From Dirofilaria immitis (taxonomy: Eukaryota > Nematoda > Chromadorea > Rhabditida > Onchocercidae): a DNA stretch of 64,000 nucleotides. Positions 51,101 through 63,120 of this stretch are shown piece by piece. The stretch's first letter is position 1; every line of letters begins with the position of its first letter. The position numbers and the translations under genes were made by a program. The notes below the pieces were generated by a model. It did not search any database. It had not been told where the DNA came from and was given only the letters and a program-made list of their open reading frames with translations. The DNA lies in NCBI GenBank assembly GCA_024305405.1, contig JAKNDB010000098.1, forward strand, positions 3,777,501-3,841,500. The letters are read 5' to 3'.

Positions 51101-54100
51101 GTAATTGCCTTAAATGTTATTTTATTTCTCCTTTTAGAAATTCTATTTAGATAATGTACAGAGTGAGTTTTTTTTACCTCATTTTATAGGAAATTTATAG
51201 GAAATCTTATAGGATAGGAAAAATTTATAGGAAATCGTCGTTTTCCTGTTGCTTCTACCAGTCTTTTGAAAAATGTGGCAAGCGCGAAAATCTCCGGTTC
51301 AACCAACAAAGAGGAGAAGAATGTTGCAGAAGAGGAGGAAGAAGAAGGAAAATTACGGTAAGTAATTTGTAGATAACCCAAAAATGTGTCACAGCAGGAT
51401 TTAATTCCTATATTGAACAAAGTTTAATTTCTGTAAAAATTGCTGTATCTTCCCTGTCATAGTACAAAAAACGATAAGGGTGGTAGTTGATAGAATAGAT
51501 ATGTATAAATTATACGAATGGTTTAAATTTTCAAATTTAAAGTACTGAGTAATAGCTGTTGTTTATTAAAACATTTGTTTAGACGATCAGAAAGATGTCA
51601 TGCGAAAATTGATGTTGAGGCTAGTGTGTCTACGACTAATGCACAATCCGTACAAACAGGAAGGCGGAAACGATCAGCAAAGTTGGAAATTGTTGGTAAT
51701 AATGAGGAAGAAGTGAAAGCTTTGCCTGTCAAACGGCGGTATGAAAATTATAATTTTTGGGAATATTTATCACAGATAAATTAATCTGTAAATAAGGAAT
51801 ATTCAGTAGAAAGAATGCAATCTTTTAATTGGAAATAATTTGTCTTTTTTAATGAAGCATTTCTAGACGATTAAATAGTAGAGATGTTGAAAATGCTGAA
51901 AGGAAGGATATGAAACATCGAATCGAAAGTAATATTGAATTGCAATCTAGTCCAGAACCTGATAAAGAAATTAATGTTCAAGTAATCATTAATTTTTATT
52001 CAGCTACTTTCGGAAAAGACCATTAAGAATTTTATGCACTAATTGTTTGTACTATTTCTTTCTTCTTTTTCAAATCCTCAAAGTTTTCCCTGAATTAAAA
52101 AAAATGTTAATGATAGTAATTTTAATATATTTTAAGGAAAAACAAGTTGTGGATGAAGAGTCAGATGATGATAAAAGCTTGTCGATTTACGTACACGAAG
52201 TCGTGCATCGAAAGCAGCTATTGTTACCAATGAGAAGGCAAAGGAAAAAACAGGTATCATTTAGGTTTTTCCATTAAAAACTTTTTTGAAAATTTCCAGA
52301 GATTACTTTAAAAAAATATTGAAGTTTTCATAAAGTACTATCCGGAATACTTTTATTGCCTTTTTAGGGACATCTTCGGAATCTTCTTCTGCTCGATCGC
52401 TGAAAAGAAGTGCAGTCATGACACGTTCAAGCCGTCGACAATCACGAAGAGTATGGTTTTTATATTTTGAGATATTCAATAGTGATTACCAACTATATAA
52501 AATGAAATATTTGTATTTAGAAATGATTTTAATGCTAATTGAGAATTTACCAACATAATTGCATTCTTCTTGTTTTGGAACAAATCGCATTTTTAAATTA
52601 TTGAGCTGTCACTCCTTATTAATATGGTGTTCAGATAATATCTACAATCATCCGTTGATATAACTTGATTTTTATTTTGGATTTTTGAGCTTAATTCACG
52701 TTTATCAATCAAATTACATTACTTTCATGGTTTGAGCATCTAACTTTTTTAAGCCCACGCGACTTGTAAAATGATTATTTGTTTCCATATATTTTGAAAA
52801 TATGGAATCTTTCGTTAATTATTATCAGTTTTAGTTAATCATAAAGTTGTATTGACTTTGACGTTATTATTTTATAGGGTCAGAGCTTGCTTCAACATAC
52901 TACACACTTCTGTTATCTCTATTCCTCTTCTTTACAATAGTGTATCCATGGGATTTAACAGTATTGTAAATCTGTTGATCATTTCTGCTTGTTAGACTTA
53001 ATTGTTTGAAAATGATTTAAAAAATGCTAATAAATAATATTGTCTTGCTAATTACAAATAATGTTTATTCGTATTAGTGATGAATAAGTTCATATGTTTA
53101 AGGGTGCTTCAATTGATGGTGATGTGGAACAAAAAGCTCTTATGGTTACTGCGTGGCGTATGGTATCCAGTCATCGACATGCCGCCATTTTTGCTCATCC
53201 TGTATCTGATCGAGATGCCCGAGGATATTCAAAAATTGTTAAAAAGTATTTTATTTTTGTAAATAAGCTAATAATATCTTCTGATTATAGCATATCAGGA
53301 AGTATTTTATTTGCATTTTTGAACTGTAAAGAATTTCAATTCTCAGCATTATATACTTTGCTACAACATTTATATAGCTACCAGTTCTTTTCACGACTGC
53401 TGATTCATTATTATAAACGACTCGATGTATTAATGATTAAGCCATTTTCTTCAATTTACTCATAAGATAGGCAGTAAATTTCGGATTTTAAAAGCATTGT
53501 TCTGAAAAGAAAACGTTCCAGTCGTATGGACTTGAGCACATTAAAAAACAATTGGATGGTGGTAGTCTATCAGGAATGAGTGATTTCAAGCGAAATGTGT
53601 TGCTGATGTTTGCGAATGCAGTAATGTTCAATAGTACAGGTCACGATGTAAACCATTATGCAAAAGAGATGGCCGTTGATACACTGAGTTCACTTAAGGT
53701 TAGTTCATTTTTTTATCTCTCTGTAATTCCTGTTTATAAAGTTAATATGTAGTATATTAATGCCAGTATTATTATTTGATTTCATACGAAAATTTATGCT
53801 TTTATTATGTTTCATTAAAAATATTTCTCTTCTAAATAATCAGACAAAGAGGAATATTTTTGTATTCTTTATCGTTCTATCATTGGCAATAATGTTTTAA
53901 TATTTTAAACATTTAGAATTTTTTTCGTTACAGATGCTTCAGAAAGACGTATTATTTGTTCGAGGTACCACACATATGACTCGAAGAAGTGCTGCTTTTG
54001 CAGCAGAAGAGGTCTACATTTGTTTTTTCTCTTAATTTCTTTATTTTTTGATCTTTTCGAGGTAGGTCTATTCAGAAAAATTTATGAGTCATTATATTAG

Positions 54101-54364
54101 AATGTTTTTTCTTAATTTACTGATGATTTCATAATTTTTATTGTTTTTGAAGCCAATTTCTTTGTTCGAAATTTACAAAGATTTCGATATCAATATCTTG
54201 CTTGGAATTTTTAGGCGAAATTTGAACGTTCAAGATTTTCAAGTCCGCGTGTTACTCCTGTGAACTCGGAGGAGCCTGGTAAGGAGAAAATATCTGATAA
54301 TGCTTCACGAGAAACCAGTGAGGTACCAAAACCACCGCGTGGAATAAAAATATCTAAGGAATGA
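48195..54364 (+). CDS. BRD8-like bromodomain protein (NuA4/TIP60 acetyltransferase subunit family); N-terminus unresolved
   Basis: Seventeen exons: 48195-48262, 48602-48727, 49141-49387, 49580-49660, 49750-50100, 50392-50510, 50653-50739, 50920-51022, 51231-51357, 51583-51738, 51867-51981, 52137-52253, 52368-52450, 53103-53245, 53522-53698, 53934-54011 and 54215-54364, about 777 residues from the first exon found. The N-terminal part (KLAEIFGDERPAGFFTEE, then MCKNEFERVM) resembles the SANT-like start of BRD8. A helical segment, a Ser- and acid-rich linker with basic patches, and a C-terminal bromodomain follow: VTAWRMVSSHRHAAIFAHPV, MDLSTLKKQL, FKRNVLLMFANAVMFNSTGH, with the acetyl-lysine-binding Asn conserved in NAVMFNS. 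Six single-base gaps are needed (48248-48253, 49153-49155, about 49255-49265, 50392, about 52179-52186, 53543-53548). With them all phases close. The start codon and first exon are not identified. Confidence 0.82.
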
Positions 54365-55151
54365 TTTTATCAAGTTTTATTGATGATTGTGCATTGTATA
54401 AAAAGTATGTTAATTTTCGTTTTGTGATTTTAACTCTTTTTGTTCATAATGATGGACGACACTATTGATAGTTGTAAGAATAGCTCTCTAATAATAGTGG
54501 GCCGCGATGCTGTTTTTCCTGTTTTGTTTGAAATATCTACTTGATTCCCTTATCTACTTTATTCCCTTCACGTTCTTATCTGATTTTTCTTCTCTTATCT
54601 AAATAACAAGAATGGAATTTTGTCTATATTACAGCCTATGGCTACCATGTTATAATGAAAATCATGACATGTTTATTCACAAATTAGAATATTATTTTGT
54701 GAGATTATACTGTTCAAATTGTTATTCTGACTTTTCTTTTATACTAAACGCATTTCATACTTTTTGAGCACATTTCGTGGAATGATTTATCCCTTGTAAC
54801 CATACTGAATATTGAAATTCGTGTCCATTAAAAGGTGTAAATAATTCATTTGCAAGTAAAATCCCTTTCACGAAATCTGTGTCAAGTTTCAAAAAATGAT
54901 AGAACAATGAGATTTGGTACGGAATTTTGATTTTATATTACTTAAATAGAAAATAATTATTTATTAATTCATTCTGAAATGTGCCAAAACGGTTGTTTAT
55001 TTTTACTTCTTGAGGTTCGTAGAATTAACTAATTTTTTACTGTAATGCAATGATGAGTTTCTATTTGTGGAAAAAATAATTCAGTACGTATAAAAATTCA
55101 GAAGCTGATATTTCATCGGCGAATTGTAGTGAGTTTTTCAATGGATTTACT
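54365..55151. other. Spacer between the BRD8-like and transthyretin-like genes
   Basis: This is presumably the 3' UTR of the BRD8-like gene and the promoter of the next, on the same strand. No exon, repeat or RNA gene was recognised. Confidence 0.4.
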
Positions 55152-56599
55152 ATGATATCAAAACGAGAAGATTGTTTACTAATATTCAGTACGCAAACGT
55201 TTATTGCGTTTATTATGAAATATTTAAAGGTTCTTAAATTATTCGCTAGCGTCGATGGTGCAGTTGGCGAAACAGTGCGAATTCATGGTGTATTAGCATG
55301 TGGTGGTGCACCTGTGATAGGTGCACGTCTAAAACTTTATGATGGAGGTGCATATTAAATAATTTTTACATGTTTCAAGTGAAATATTCCATGTGACGAA
55401 GCAAATGCATGACATGAAACAGGATTATTCATTCCTTTCCTAGCTAATTAGGTTTTTTTTCTTTCGAATAGTTCCCGTATTTCAAGTAGGTTTAAAATAA
55501 TGCATAAGCGTGATTGGGAAAACCTGTCGGAGTAAATTATTTTAAGAAATAATTGATCCAGACTGAATTCATAAATATTATTTATAGATGGACTGAAGGA
55601 TGATGGTACTACAGCAAATTATAGGGATGAATTTTTATTTCAAGTAAAAGATATAGAGCCATCAATTCTATATCTAACAATCAATCATCATTGTGATGGA
55701 GGGATTTTTCGTAAGGTATGATAAGAATTTCCTTTTGTTCTTGAATTTTACACCAAATTTTAAATTAAAGCTTGCCTGATTTGCAAATTCTGATTAAAAT
55801 TTATGATAAAACATTACTATGATTTTAATTATCTAAAATGAATTTGATTAAATAATTACTAAGAAAGACTGAGAAACATTCCTTATCCATTTTTTTTTCT
55901 ATTATTTTTTTATGCATATTGCTGAAATATTTTACTAATAATGAAAAGTATGGTAACATAAAATAATAAATTTGCCTTGATATGGCTAATTTTGTTTTTC
56001 GCTTTTTTCAAATTTATACCATCCACTTGTCAAGATATCTTTGCAATTCCAAGAAAAAAGAAATTTTAATTTTTTATTCGGAAAAGATTTTTAAATATAT
56101 AACCTTCTAAATAATAATGAAATCTTAAAATTATTCATTTATTATTAATATACTTTCTTGCAGCTAATCCTTACATTGATTTTGCTTTTATCTTTTCTTC
56201 TTTTTCATTATTATTTGTTATCATATGATATGAAATTAAAAAAAAAGGATCTATCAATTCATTGATAAGAATAAAAAACGAATAAAATGTTTAAAGGTTT
56301 ATTTGTTATGAATGTTTGAAATTTTATTATGCCAAATTTTAATTTGCTAAAATAAAAAATCTTTATTTTAGCAATGTATACGAAAAGATCAATTATTATT
56401 TCAAGAAATTACAAAGAAACGATTAATCTATCATATTGGAATGCTAGAATTACAACATACCAATATATCACATCCAAAAGTACTTCATAGTATTCAAAGT
56501 CATGATGGTTGTAAATGTTATAATCAAAGTTTATTTCAAGATGATTCCGTTTCATGTATGAAATTAATCAGAATGAATCAGAAAAAAATTCTAAAATGA
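55152..56599 (+). CDS. Transthyretin-like (TTL/TTR-52 type) secreted protein
   Basis: Three exons: 55152-55347, 55588-55715 and 56372-56599, about 183 residues, with no frame defect. An N-terminal hydrophobic stretch (LLIFSTQTFIAFIMKYLKVL) may be the signal peptide. The transthyretin-like domain follows: VRIHGVLACGGAPVIGARLK, LYDGD, YRDEFLFQVKDIEPS, LYLTINHHC. These match the Pfam nematode TTL pattern of an RVxGxLxCxGxP strand, KLYD and a C-terminal Cys. These are a large nematode-specific family of mostly secreted proteins, some bridging apoptotic cells to phagocytes. The C-terminus is extended beyond the core, with CKCYNQSLFQ and a basic tail. The start could be 55152 or the internal ATG at 55215, and an upstream exon is possible. 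Good family confidence; the specific role is unknown. Confidence 0.85.
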
Positions 56600-57394
56600 A
56601 ACAACAAAAATTATTGATGAAATTTGATTAATCGTAATAATATATGTTAAATTCTTTTTTAAAGAAGCATTAATTATTTTTGAAATAATGCTAAAACTAT
56701 AAATTTCATATTTGTAAATTTATTAGCATACTATTTAATTAAATTTAAATATTACTAATAAATTATTTTGGGTTATTTTAAATATATGGCTCTTGAATGT
56801 TACCAAAGTTTTAAAAAAGTTTTTTTATTTACTATTAATTTTTCTGATAATTTATTATTTCCATCGATCAATTTTAATTCACATTAATTTTTCGTTTTTC
56901 TCTTTTTTTTCCTATTAATATTCATTGATATGTATATTATAATATCATTTAGAAATTTCATCTTGAAATGAAATAAAATAGTTTGATAACTGATAAACAA
57001 ATGAATTAATAATGGAATGAGATTTCAGAAAGGCTGTTGAATATTTTAATTATTTTCTATCACATGAAATATTAGTATAAATTTATTATTAATACTTTAT
57101 AATAACACCTAAATTTGCAAATACAATTACATCTATACCTGAAATTTTCAATATCAAATATTAGCTTCCAAATAATATCACAATTGAAATATATAAATAA
57201 TTAAAAGTACAATATCCATGTAAATATATAATATTTGAAATGAAACAATCAACATAAATGTATTGATATTTAAAATTTAAAATTAAAAAAAAATAAAAAG
57301 GACACGAAATGTTATTATATATTATCAGAGTACGAATGAAATAATCGTGTGATAATTTCAAGCGTTGAACAAATAATACAAAATTTATGAAATG
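56600..57394. other. Convergent intergenic spacer
   Basis: This AT-rich sequence lies between the 3' ends of the transthyretin-like gene (+) and the unknown secreted gene (-). Only short, low-complexity frames occur, and nothing else was recognised. Confidence 0.4.
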
Positions 57395-57876
57395 TTAAAT
57401 GAAATTGCCAACATTCTTTGGATCGATATTTTTGATTGTAATAATTGCTTTCCAAAATGCTAAATGTTTAAGCTTTGGTACCATATAATAGCCCCAAATA
57501 ATATTATAATTAAAAAGTGTCACATTTTCATGCAAATGAAAAATTAATCGATTTTTATCCAACATTGCACAATTATGTCTAAAAAAGAGAGACAAGAAAT
57601 TGATTAAAAAAATCCTTTATCCAAATAATCAATAATAATTAAAATTAATTAGAATTAAAATTACCAAATTACTAATTATTTTATATTTTGAATGTTTTTG
57701 ATAGTCTCCATTTGTATAAATTAGATATTAATTAATTAATTGATTTGGTATTAATTAGCAATAATTGTATAATTTATAATACCTTCTAGTAATATTATAA
57801 TTAAAGCAATGAAAACATAGATAATTTGAAGGTTTTTTCCTTCTTTTTAAATTTTCCTAACATGTTCATCTAATTT

Positions 57877-57918
<42 letters not shown>

Positions 57919-60127
57919 TATCATAATCGTTAATCTTAACAAATTTTCTCACTTTGCAATACTTTGAAATTCCAATGGATTCATTGTCATCGTATTCAGA
58001 TTAATCAGAATCCATATTCGTTCTGGCGCAGTAATAAATGCTCGTAAAAAGTGCAATATGTTCATTTTGTGCCATAATTTTAACAAAACGTGGTCGTATG
58101 TATTTTTTGCAACACCTGATGATATCCATCGCAATGGTAAAATAGTAGTATCAATTTCAGCTGTTGGAGAAAAATTATTCGTGAAATAATTTTTGAAATC
58201 AATTTTCAGCATAGCAATACAAGTTTGTCTATAAATGTTAAAATCCTCCTGCAAAATGTCATTATCAATATAATTGATAATAGAATGGAAGAAAAGTGAT
58301 TATAATAAGTCTTATACAATATTCAAAGTATTATCGTGATATTATTATGAAAAATTCAATATATAGGAATATTTTGCATCTCTTTCTTTTAAAACGATAT
58401 AACCATTGCATGAAAACTTGATGTAAAAATAGAAAAATGATAAAACATTATCTATCATATGGTAATTGAATTAGTTACATGAAGTTTTCTTTATTATGAT
58501 ATTTTAAATAAACCATTCCATGTTAATAACTATGAGAAATACTTTGTAAAAAGAAAAAAGATTCTTGGAGGAAAACTTTGAAAAAATTTATTTATATAAA
58601 TGAACGGGTAAATATGTAAATACAAAGGTAAGTAATATTTGATTTTCAAGCGATTTTTTTTTTTTAATATCTGTCAGTTATTATAATTCTAAGCATATAT
58701 TTCTATGGAATTGTCTAAATGCTTTCTATTAAAAAATGGATGATAAACAGATTAGCAATAGTATAATGAAGAAAATGAATTCATATATTTTTGATTCATT
58801 CCAAGTGATTCTATTCAATAGATAGTAAATAAAAAGATTCTAACGGATCAAAAGAATCAACTAAAACTGAAATAAAAAAAGCTACTATGAGAAGGAAAAA
58901 AATTTTCTGTCAATTAGATGATAAATTATAAAATCTGAATTATCTGATTAAATTAATATAAACTGAAACCGAGCGATATTGTATGATGAAATATAGAGAT
59001 GTTTCGTTAATAAACGGATAACATCGAGTATCGGTGCATAAATTGGATTCCACGTTATCCGTTTGTATTATACGTCGATACGCATCCTTATCATTGATTA
59101 TTAACATTGGTATAATAAAATTGCATGAATGAAATGGATTAGCTGGTACTAATCGAGCATATATTTTTGATGTATAATCTCTTTCACCAAGTAATGGTAA
59201 GTAAGCTAAAATATTAAATTAAATTAATTTCATATTTAGCTATATTATTAATTTAAAATTTTTTTATTCAATTACTTACTGATATTTTTATATTTCATTA
59301 ATGCTGTTGTACCAACCATATTAGTAATATCCGTTTCATATAACATATCATCAACGTTAAAATTCCAAATACGAGCATGCTTACACGTTACCGAATGATT
59401 CACGTGTGAAAATTGAATAACGTTTTGTGTTACATTACCATTGTTACGTGAAAAATCAACGAGTATACCAATTATATCATTTAGAAAGTAAAAACGATGA
59501 AATCTCTGAAATTTGATTTTTTTTCTTCCTAATTTTGATAATCTTTAGAAGTTTACATGCATAGGTAATTTTATTTATTCACGTATATATACATATGATT
59601 ATGATTTATTCATCTTATCATAATTTCTCTTATTCATCTTTGAATGATATAAGATTTTAGTTTTTTGTTAATGATAACGAGAGAAGTCAGAAGTAACGAT
59701 TCTATCAAGGATATTTATTAATCAATAATTCGTTCCTTCAAGTTTGTTTTATTTGTTAATTCACCAATATGCAAGATAAGTAATGTTACGAATGGTCCAA
59801 TTTATTTGATGATTTTTAAGTCATCCTAAAATATGAAACAGAAATAATACCTTAAATGGGCCACAAGTAGAGGTATATTCAATTGCGGTATCAAGTATAA
59901 AATCAGAAACAGTAAAATGATAATTATAAAAGTGAGTTTCAAGCGGTCGAAAATCGGGCACTTCGGTACGAGTGATATATACACCATATCGAGCAGATGG
60001 TGATAAAAAGCAATAAATTTCAATTTCATCATTTCTGTAATTTCAAAATTCTTCACATATTTATATTTTCAAACAAAGTTTATAAAACAAGGAAAAAAAA
60101 AAGAATTCTAAGGAATATTACTTTCAT
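57395..60127 (-). CDS. Probable secreted glycoprotein, family not recognised
   Basis: Exons found: 59851-60034, 59280-59505, 58964-59205, 57953-58248 and 57395-57578. All have GT..AG borders and matching phases, giving about 375 residues with no frame defect. A likely first exon begins at the ATG at 60125-60127 with the hydrophobic MKVIFLRILFFF, directly after the T-rich acceptor TTTTTTTTAG. Its join to the next exon is unresolved because of a 10-base T run. The product has several N-glycosylation sequons (NVT twice, NHS, NIT, NET, NFS) and multiple cysteines (CFLSPSARY, TCGPFK, TCKHARIW, SCNFIIP, LCTDTRCYPF, HNCAML), consistent with a secreted or luminal protein. There is no C-terminal membrane helix; it ends NVGNFI. 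I do not recognise a family and assign no function. Confidence 0.6.
57878..57916. repeat. ATCA tetranucleotide microsatellite in an intron
   Basis: About ten ATCA units lie in the intron just before the last exon of the unknown secreted gene. Confidence 0.9.
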
Positions 60128-60797
60128 TCTAAAAAAAACCTTATTATATATTATATCTAAAAAATTAATATGCTATAAACTACTATATGAAATTGAATCC
60201 AAAATTAAAACATCCATAATATTTAACAAATCGATAAGCCGGAATCTACAAGAATTAAATTGAATCCTATTTGATAATAGATGAATTTATTGGCAAAAGT
60301 CAAAAGATGTAATTAGTTGTATATAGGAATATGAAAAAATTAAACAGTGAGATGCTAGCGAAATCAAAAGATGCAAGTATTGTATATAGTAGGAATATTG
60401 AAGGAAGAGAAGCATCAAAGGACTTAAAAGAAGAGAATTTTGATCGAAATTGATCTATCGGAATAATCGAAATCTTTATAATTATAAATATATTAAAAAT
60501 AATCAACATATTTGTTTTATTAAATATCTCGATATGATCAAAGAATTTTATAATATGAAATTGCTTTCATGTTTCCTAATAAAAAATACATATCTTTGAA
60601 GATCAGTCTAACAATTGTTGAAGGATGTTGTTTACATTGTAACCGATCAAATTTTTACCTGTCATTCTTGAGATCACACAGCGTTATTTAAAGCATTGTA
60701 AACTATCAATATTAAAGGGAAGTTATCGGTTGAGAGGTCATCATTAATACCCATTTATACATTCACATACATCTCCTTCGACGCTACGACTTTGACC
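60128..60797. other. Spacer upstream of the unknown secreted gene
   Basis: No supported gene. It would include the promoter of the gene ending at 57395. A roughly 70-base stretch at 60300-60430 has imperfect repeats (GTCAAAAGATG/ATCAAAAGATG, TTGTATATAG). Confidence 0.35.
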
Positions 60798-61034
60798 TCA
60801 TCGTGCGTTATATGCTTCAGATAATTTTCTTACAATTAAAGAAAAATTCAAACTATGAATTGTATTATCGATATGCTTCAACGAATTTATATATCGTAGT
60901 TGTGACAAATCGTTATTCAAGAAATTTCTATCTAAGTTTCCAATTTTCTTGATAACTAAACGATAATCTTTCATGATAGGATCAGTATTATCAGGCAGTT
61001 CAGTTCGACAATTGAATAGCAGCAATTTCGACAT
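60798..61034 (-). other. Unassigned 78-codon open frame
   Basis: A frame from ATG reads MSKLLLFNCRTELPDNTDPI, then regular mixed-composition sequence (KKIGNLDRNFLNNDLSQLRY, NSLKHIDNTI, SLIVRKLSEAY), and stops at NAR. Composition is more protein-like than neighbouring frames. It sits beside retroelement and zinc-finger remnants. No family is recognised. It could be a single-exon fragment or a repeat-derived piece. Confidence 0.3.
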
Positions 61035-61039
61035 AATTC

Positions 61040-61240
61040 AACAATAGCAATAATTTGGAAACATGAAAAGGAAATCGTTTAAGCGCAATATATACGGTAA
61101 AAGATTCAGTAAACTCAACAATCTAAACAGACATAATCAAATACATTGAAGCAAGAAACCATTCAAATGTAAAATATATGTGACAGAGAATTCAGTGAAA
61201 ATGATAATTTGCTAAGAAAAAGAAGCGCAGAGATTCAGAT
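61040..61240 (+). pseudogene. Decayed C2H2 zinc-finger fragment
   Basis: The translation shows the remains of tandem C2H2 fingers: YGKRFSKLNNLNRHNQIH, an in-frame stop where the H-T-G-E-K-P linker is expected, then KKPFKCKIYV, with the second Cys of that finger replaced, and more stops. The HxxxH spacing and the KPFKC linker are visible, but no finger is complete. Confidence 0.5.
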
Positions 61241-61799
61241 GAAAGAGTACACTGTTAGTGAAAGCCGAAAGTATTACTTGTATATAAGTATACCGAAAGA
61301 TTAAATGGAAGATATTAGTAAAATTAAATATTTGATCATTAAATGATGAGTGTCAAAGGAACATAAAGGATCAAAGGGAGGAGAGTAGGGCGGATTTATA
61401 CGGCGAAAATTTCGATCGAGGAGCTCAGCTCGGTCAATATGAAAAGTAATCATTTGGTCGATAAGCAACAACAGTATCACCACTGATAAGTCAGTATCAG
61501 GATTCAACGAGCGATTTCAACAATCCAACAGCATAAGCGATAGTTCGAAGATTAAGTGACAGCGAGAAGCAAATCGGTAGCAGTGATAAAGTGAACAAAA
61601 AAGATTACGATACCTCCCGCTAATATTCAAACGACTGTTGGTATCCTTTGTTCTTTTATTGTGCGTTATCAATTTAATCTATATCATCATTTAATTATTA
61701 TCATTTTTCCAACCTCTTGCTTAATCCATATCATTGTTTAATTCGTACCGTTATTTTAACCCACAATCTTGTTCAATTTACATTATTGTGTATAGGCAA

Positions 61800-63120
61800 T
61801 ATTCTGTTGTAACATTTATACCCAATAAAGCTTATTGTTGACTTAATCGGATCGCAATAGCAGAAATGATCAACTTCCAATCAGCAACAAGAAAAGAAGA
61901 GGATTCTTTTCTCTAATTCTGAAGAAAAGGAAGAAGAAATAAATACATATATTTTCTCAAGAGTAATGCCACGAATCAGGATGTCATCAATGAGGAAGGA
62001 GATTCTGAAACTCCTCAGTGAAATGAAAGGAATGAATCGGAGAGCAATCAATTAAGACATACTAGAAGATGAAGAATGTGAACAGTATGAAAATCGAAAG
62101 ATGATAATTAAGGTCAAAATGGAGAGAATTGAATTATATGTTGGGATACTTCTGAATATGAATAATAATTGGCTGCTGAATCGTTTGCGAAAGATTCCAT
62201 CTCAAACGACAAGAAGAGGAAAGAAAGTATATTGAGATAGCGGAAGACGTCAAGGAATACTAAATTTAATAAATGAAGGAAGTATTGTTAATCTTCGCTA
62301 GATATAAGAGAGATGTAGAAGCTGCAATCGAACGAGTACGAAATAAAACAATAGAGTCACTAAATCGAGCGGATCAAACAGAAATGACTCAGATAACTCG
62401 GCAAACTAATTACCTCAGTCATGAGTAACAGTCTTCAGTGAAGGCGCTCGAAAATGGAGAGAATCGGACATACAGAAGCTGAACTATTTATCTTCCTGTT
62501 TGAAAAGAGAATCGTCAAGAGCATTATCTAAATATGATGTCGCGCCAGAAAACTACAGCATTATTAAACAATTACTAATGGAGAAATTCGGCAGCACATC
62601 GGCGATCAAGAATTCGCTATACAGGGAATCGCAAGACATCAAAAGAAATGATCAAGATTGGATATGGATAGAGACAATCAAAGAGACTGAATGAGTCCTT
62701 CGGCAGTTAGAAGTCATAGGAGAAAACTTAGATCGAAAGAAAATTGCCCGTGGATTTTGGTAAAGGTATATCAGCAACAACAAGAAGACGAATATTGGTC
62801 AATTGATAAATTGAGAAATTGCCTCAGGAAAACAGTAAGAATTGAAGAAGTCGTTCAAATCCAAACATGCAATTCCAGATTCGACAAGAGACCAGTGCAC
62901 AGAAAAATAAATCAACAATTTCGGGAGACAGAAAGCGGAGAATCCTCAGACCTAGCCGTAGCAGATTGACAGGGATTAAACAATAACGTCCTGCAAGAAA
63001 TTGGAGAAAGCAATCCGAAAAGAAAGCAAGTCTAACTAGAAAATGACTTTGGTCATTTTGTGACCCAATGAAGCCTATTGTTGACTTGGCCGATTCACAG
63101 ATAGCAAGAAGAAACAATCT
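61800..63120 (+). mobile_element. Decayed BEL/Pao-type LTR retrotransposon fragment (gag)
   Basis: Gag-like (DUF1759) sequence is readable across two frames. Pieces include FSEGARKWRE fused to SDIQKLNYLSSCLKRE by an apparent internal deletion, SKYDVAPENYSIIKQLLMEK, NSLYRESQDIKRN, then PWILVKVYQQQQEDEYWSID and KLRNCLRKTVRIEEVVQ. These are characteristic of nematode BEL/Pao gag. Upstream (about 61980-62440) similar coding-like sequence is broken by many stops. Protease, reverse transcriptase and integrase are absent. Similar sequence flanks the fragment at 61817-61868 and 63060-63110 (ACCCAATAAAGCTTATTGTT and its near copy), possibly LTR ends. It is a dead copy. Confidence 0.65.

Noticed and set aside
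48195..54364. BRD8-like locus as a pseudogene
   Set aside because: All frame breaks are one-base losses, all splice sites are intact, exon phases close exactly after correction, and the same defect type affects six other genes.
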